NCBI GenBank assembly: GCA_905479795.1
Contig: CAJQNX010000048.1
Coordinates: forward strand, 1-28,783
DNA length: 28,783 nucleotides
Direction: 5' to 3'
From: an uncultured Candidatus Midichloriaceae bacterium
GTDB taxonomy: Bacteria > Pseudomonadota > Alphaproteobacteria > Rickettsiales > Midichloriaceae
The notes under the pieces are model-generated. The model did no database searches. It saw only the letters and a program-made list of their open reading frames with translations, and was not told where the DNA came from. Shown here piece by piece: positions 26,067 through 28,783 of this stretch. Position numbers and translations under genes: made by a program. How positions within the stretch are numbered: the stretch's first letter is position 1; every line of letters starts with the position of its first letter.

Positions 26067-26533
26067 AGTAATCTTTCTGGCTTAGTGTTGTCATCCCAAC
26101 CAAATTCAGTAAATTTAATACCATTTAAACTCAAATCTATAGCCTTTTTAACGTAAGGAATAATATTATCAGGTAATGCTTGCAAATCAAAAAACCTTAA
26201 TTCTTTACATTTTTCAGGTTCTAAATTTTGTATTGAATTTTCCCATTTCATTACTTTCATAAAATAATCAATCACCTCCCTGTCGGATGCCTTGCGATGC
26301 ATAACGCAAGTGACTTCTATATCTGCTGGATTAATAATGATATTAGCCTCCTCTCGAGCCTCTCTTATCATAGCATTTGTAACTGATTCATTACCATCTA
26401 AATGTCCAGCTACTAGACTATATTGTCCATCTCCATACCCTGTGTTTTGTCTTAAATACAATAGAATGCTATCTTTCTTAATCAGCAATAGGTAGACAGC
26501 TACTACTGCTTTAAACCTCTTTTTTTGGCTCAT
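26063..26533 (-). CDS. NUDIX hydrolase
   Basis: A 156-residue NUDIX protein. The Nudix box GHLDGNESVTNAMIREAREE plus ANI occupies 43-65 (G-x5-E-x7-REAREEANI) with the metal-binding glutamates E58, E61 and E62; only the late glycine of the consensus is replaced by asparagine. The N-terminal VVAVYLLLIKKDSILLYLRQ and YSLVAGHLDG are usual for small nucleotide or nucleoside-diphosphate-derivative hydrolases. Members clean or remodel nucleotides; the substrate cannot be told from sequence. It is probably a single gene. Confidence 0.92.
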   Translation of the reverse strand: MSQKKRFKAVVAVYLLLIKKDSILLYLRQNTGYGDGQYSLVAGHLDGNESVTNAMIREAREEANIIINPADIEVTCVMHRKASDREVIDYFMKVMKWENSIQNLEPEKCKELRFFDLQALPDNIIPYVKKAIDLSLNGIKFTEFGWDDNTKPERLL

Positions 26534-26871
26534 TGACTCCTCTTAAATTAAACGGCGATAAAAATATTATTATAATACCTATTACATTTAAACAAGATAT
26601 TTTATATCGATTTAAATTATTGCCTCATCGTTATTTATAGGATCGGCACCTAGCTTATGCAATTCATTTATTATAGCAAGATTATTACCACGTACTAACA
26701 TTCCCTCCCTAGTTTAACTGAGTCATATCTGCCTTCAATGAACCCAATAACTTGGTAGTTTAGACAAATTAAACGATCCAGTAGAGTTGCTCGCTTCATA
26801 AACTTTGCACAACCTTATGGCGATCTTAATCTTTAATACACCATTATATTCCAGATTTAAATAGCACTAAA
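26534..26871. other. 338-base gap holding a gene remnant
   Basis: The gap between the NUDIX and sspB genes has no intact gene. Its middle contains the ankyrin-like remnant listed separately. The rest is AT-rich without a clear signal. Confidence 0.5.
26612..26799 (-). pseudogene. frameshifted remnant, ankyrin-like end
   Basis: From the ATG at 26799 the minus strand reads MKRATLLDRLICLNYQVIG and FIEGRYDSVKLGREC to a TAG; one frame over, the reading resumes as GMLVRGNNLAIINELHKLGA followed by DPINNDEAII and a TAA. The join falls in a G/A-rich run, suggesting a frameshift. LAIINELHKLGADPI resembles an ankyrin-repeat helix pair ending in GADP. The resemblance is short, so the family is uncertain; the remnant status is better supported. 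Confidence 0.5.
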
Positions 26872-27378
26872 CTAAGTAGGGTTTTTGGATTTTATAAAAT
26901 CCGTAAGCGATATTACATTATCTGATTTAGGCATATTCACTTTATTTTTATCATCTATTAAATACAAATTATCCTCACTTATATATTGTTCACCATCCTC
27001 CATTATATTATTAATTTCTTGCTTAAACTCCAGTTCAAAAGATTCAGAAGGATCAGCAAATACTGTTATGGATTTAAACGGCACCACAAGATCATAATAT
27101 TTACCATCAAAACTCAAACTAACTCCAAAATAAGCATCAAATACCCGCAAATTTTTAAAATTATATTGAATTACTATGGTCATTTCTTCGGGATATTGAG
27201 TTTTTAAAAATTCAGGAATTTTCACTCCTTCATAATCAGTTATAAAATTAATATAAAAATGATTATCTGCTTGCAACCCATTTTTCTGCGCTTCTTTTAA
27301 TGCCATCTTAACAATATAATACATTGATTCATTGATTAGATAAGTATAATTTATTGACGAATTTTTTCTATCTGACAT
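26872..27378 (-). CDS. sspB: SspB-type ClpXP adaptor
   Basis: SspB delivers ssrA-tagged and other proteins to the ClpXP protease. The 168-residue protein has the substrate-binding domain in the first 120 residues: INESMYYIVKMALKEAQKNG, HFYINFITDYEGVKIPEFLK, YPEEMTIVIQYNFKNLRV and SLSFDGKYYDLVVPFKSITVFADPS. A variable acidic linker follows, then a short conserved tail NVISLTDFIKSK that matches the place of the ClpX-binding motif in alphaproteobacterial SspB. The gene is divergent from the large ORF that begins at 27537. Confidence 0.92.
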   Translation of the reverse strand: MSDRKNSSINYTYLINESMYYIVKMALKEAQKNGLQADNHFYINFITDYEGVKIPEFLKTQYPEEMTIVIQYNFKNLRVFDAYFGVSLSFDGKYYDLVVPFKSITVFADPSESFELEFKQEINNIMEDGEQYISEDNLYLIDDKNKVNMPKSDNVISLTDFIKSKNPT

Positions 27379-27536
27379 AACAAATATATATTACTTTATA
27401 AAATTTTAATAAATTCTATCACTTAAACTTTTTTTATAAACAAATTATTTAATAGCATATCTAAAAAATATCTATTTACACAACTTTGGATTGATTGTAC
27501 CATTTTTGAGTATAGTTTGTTAATTTAGAGGTAAAT

Positions 27537-28783
27537 ATGAAAAACAATCCAACAAATCAAGATTTAAATAATAAAAATGAAAAAGTTTTTGAAAAAATAG
27601 ATGGACATGAGAGTTTTAACAATACCAATCGTAGCCAAGATGGAACTTCAAGAGAGAAAAAAATTATAGAGGCTAATGATGTAACAACAGATAAAGAGGA
27701 AACTTCAACAGATGCAGAAGGTTTAATTACTACAGAAAGATCTCCCAACAATTTCAGTATATTTGGCAACATATGCGGCACCAGTCAAGACAAGACTGCT
27801 AAAGAAAAAGGCCTGGTACAGAATTTAAGCAATTATTTCAAGTCAGATGATCTAAAAACAATATTAAAATTCGTTAGTCTTGATAAAGCTAATAGAGAAA
27901 AATTTACAGGTAAGCTAAAAGAATATTTGGAAAGATATGAAAACGATACAATAAATTTATATAAGTTGAAGATAAAATTTAATAATTATATTAAAGAATG
28001 TAAATCCCATAATAAAGATAATATATTAAAAAATAAAGAGGTAGGTAATAAAATTGATCAAATTAAAACAGCAATTTTTACCTATATAGGCGAAAAAGAG
28101 AGACTAATTACAAATGAATTGGATGAGACCCATACATTTGGAGGAGGTTTAAATTCTCCTAGAGATAACGAGAATAACAACGACAAAAGTTTTTTAGATA
28201 TTCCTGCGTTGGATATGTCAGCAATTAATAATGATGAAAATCTATTTACTAATACACAAACTATAGATCAAAATCAGACTTTCAGGAACTCATCTAATAG
28301 TAATAGAAGTGAAAATGGAAGCAATAAAAATAACGCTATTGAAAAAATGGGGGATGATAGCCTAAATCTTGATTTGAGTAATATAGCGCAAAATCTTACA
28401 TCATCTGAAGCTGTTGATATAACTAGATTTGAAATTATGACATTTATTAAAATTTTTGAAAGCACATTTGGGTATAAAATCTCTCCTTCAACGGAAAAAT
28501 TTATAGTAGATCTTGTTTTAGAAACGGAAGAATACATAAAAAATATAGCGAAATTGTCTAAAAATTATGAAATTAAGGAATATATTAAAAATAAAATTTC
28601 AGAAGCTATTGCAAAATCAACATCCAAAGAAGGTGTAGAGAAAAACATCAGTGAATTAGAAGGAACTGAAGATTTTAAAATGGAATTGTCACAAAAACAA
28701 GATGAAGAAGTGAAAGATTCATATTTAGCAAAGCTACTGAGCAAAGCTAATAAAATATATGAAAAGGCGTATAATAAATATTA
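27537..28783 (+). CDS. large hydrophilic protein of unknown function, cut by window end
   Basis: An open frame of 415 codons without a stop, running off the right edge. The start is well supported by AGAGGT at 27527-27532. The protein is highly charged, rich in Lys, Asn, Glu and Ser, with no signal peptide or membrane segment. Residues 1-75 look disordered; about 90-200 is helical (KEYLERYENDTINLYKLKIK); an Asn/Ser-rich linker follows to about 285; then a second helical part begins DITRFEIMTFIKIFESTFGY and has coiled-coil character to the edge. No family is recognised. Such composition and layout occur in secreted effectors of intracellular bacteria, which makes that a guess worth testing, not a finding. 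A weak -10 (TATAGT, 27511-27516) lies upstream. Confidence 0.8.
   Translation, partial: MKNNPTNQDLNNKNEKVFEKIDGHESFNNTNRSQDGTSREKKIIEANDVTTDKEETSTDAEGLITTERSPNNFSIFGNICGTSQDKTAKEKGLVQNLSNYFKSDDLKTILKFVSLDKANREKFTGKLKEYLERYENDTINLYKLKIKFNNYIKECKSHNKDNILKNKEVGNKIDQIKTAIFTYIGEKERLITNELDETHTFGGGLNSPRDNENNNDKSFLDIPALDMSAINNDENLFTNTQTIDQNQTFRNSSNSNRSENGSNKNNAIEKMGDDSLNLDLSNIAQNLTSSEAVDITRFEIMTFIKIFESTFGYKISPSTEKFIVDLVLETEEYIKNIAKLSKNYEIKEYIKNKISEAIAKSTSKEGVEKNISELEGTEDFKMELSQKQDEEVKDSYLAKLLSKANKIYEKAYNKY

Noticed and set aside
27557..28537. Two minus-strand open frames opposite the large hydrophilic protein.
   Set aside because: The plus frame is open for all 415 codons with a good ribosome binding site; the minus frames are Ser/Leu-rich complements of Lys/Asn/Glu codons.

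Overview
This is a strongly AT-rich, gene-dense but decaying chromosome segment that reads as an obligate intracellular alphaproteobacterium of the order Rickettsiales. The grounds are the complex I block nuoJKLMN followed by coaX and proS (an alphaproteobacterial order with members missing), the short alphaproteobacterial prolyl-tRNA synthetase without an editing insert, a GapR/DUF2312 protein, an alphaproteobacterial SspB, an NDUFS6-like zinc protein, and several gene remnants. I cannot name genus or species from the sequence alone.

Layout. 29-2195 (minus): queH and a phosphoinositide-kinase-like protein that may be a host-directed effector. 2336-11778 (plus): one tight run nuoJ-K-L-M-N, coaX, a 59-residue zf-CHCC/NDUFS6-like protein, an AI-2E/PerM family membrane protein, gapR-like and proS, with an extended -10 promoter before nuoJ. 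11858-about 13077 (minus): a large decayed gene whose frame can be followed through seven in-frame stops and at least two A-run frameshifts. 13107-14750 (minus): aroK followed immediately by an NAPE-PLD-like metallo-beta-lactamase-fold hydrolase. 14883-15611 (plus): ygfZ. 15693-15815: IS6-type transposase remnant. 15959-17763 (minus): SbtA-like permease and a SOUL-family protein. 17764-18718: gene-poor, with an IS5-type transposase remnant. 18719-21510 (minus): gpmI and an EnvZ-like histidine kinase, two bases apart. 22078-23115: a Sel1-repeat lipoprotein with a near-identical 108-bp tandem DNA repeat. 23553-23876: a small unknown gene with its own hairpin terminator. 24052-25883: rimP-nusA, without the usual infB next. 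25977-27378 (minus): tiny ORF, NUDIX hydrolase, ankyrin-like remnant, sspB. 27537-end (plus): a long hydrophilic protein of unknown function, cut by the window edge.

Functionally the segment covers respiration (complex I proton-pumping arm and a likely accessory subunit), translation and transcription support (proS, rimP, nusA, queH, ygfZ), protein quality control (sspB), signalling, and scattered remains of central metabolism (gpmI, aroK, coaX). Two of these enzymes, CoaX and AroK, carry substitutions at positions that are normally active-site residues. The most likely novel biology lies in the kinase-like protein at 882-2195 and the unknown hydrophilic protein at the right edge, both plausible but unproven host-interaction factors. 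I saw no CRISPR array, tRNA, rRNA or intact mobile element.
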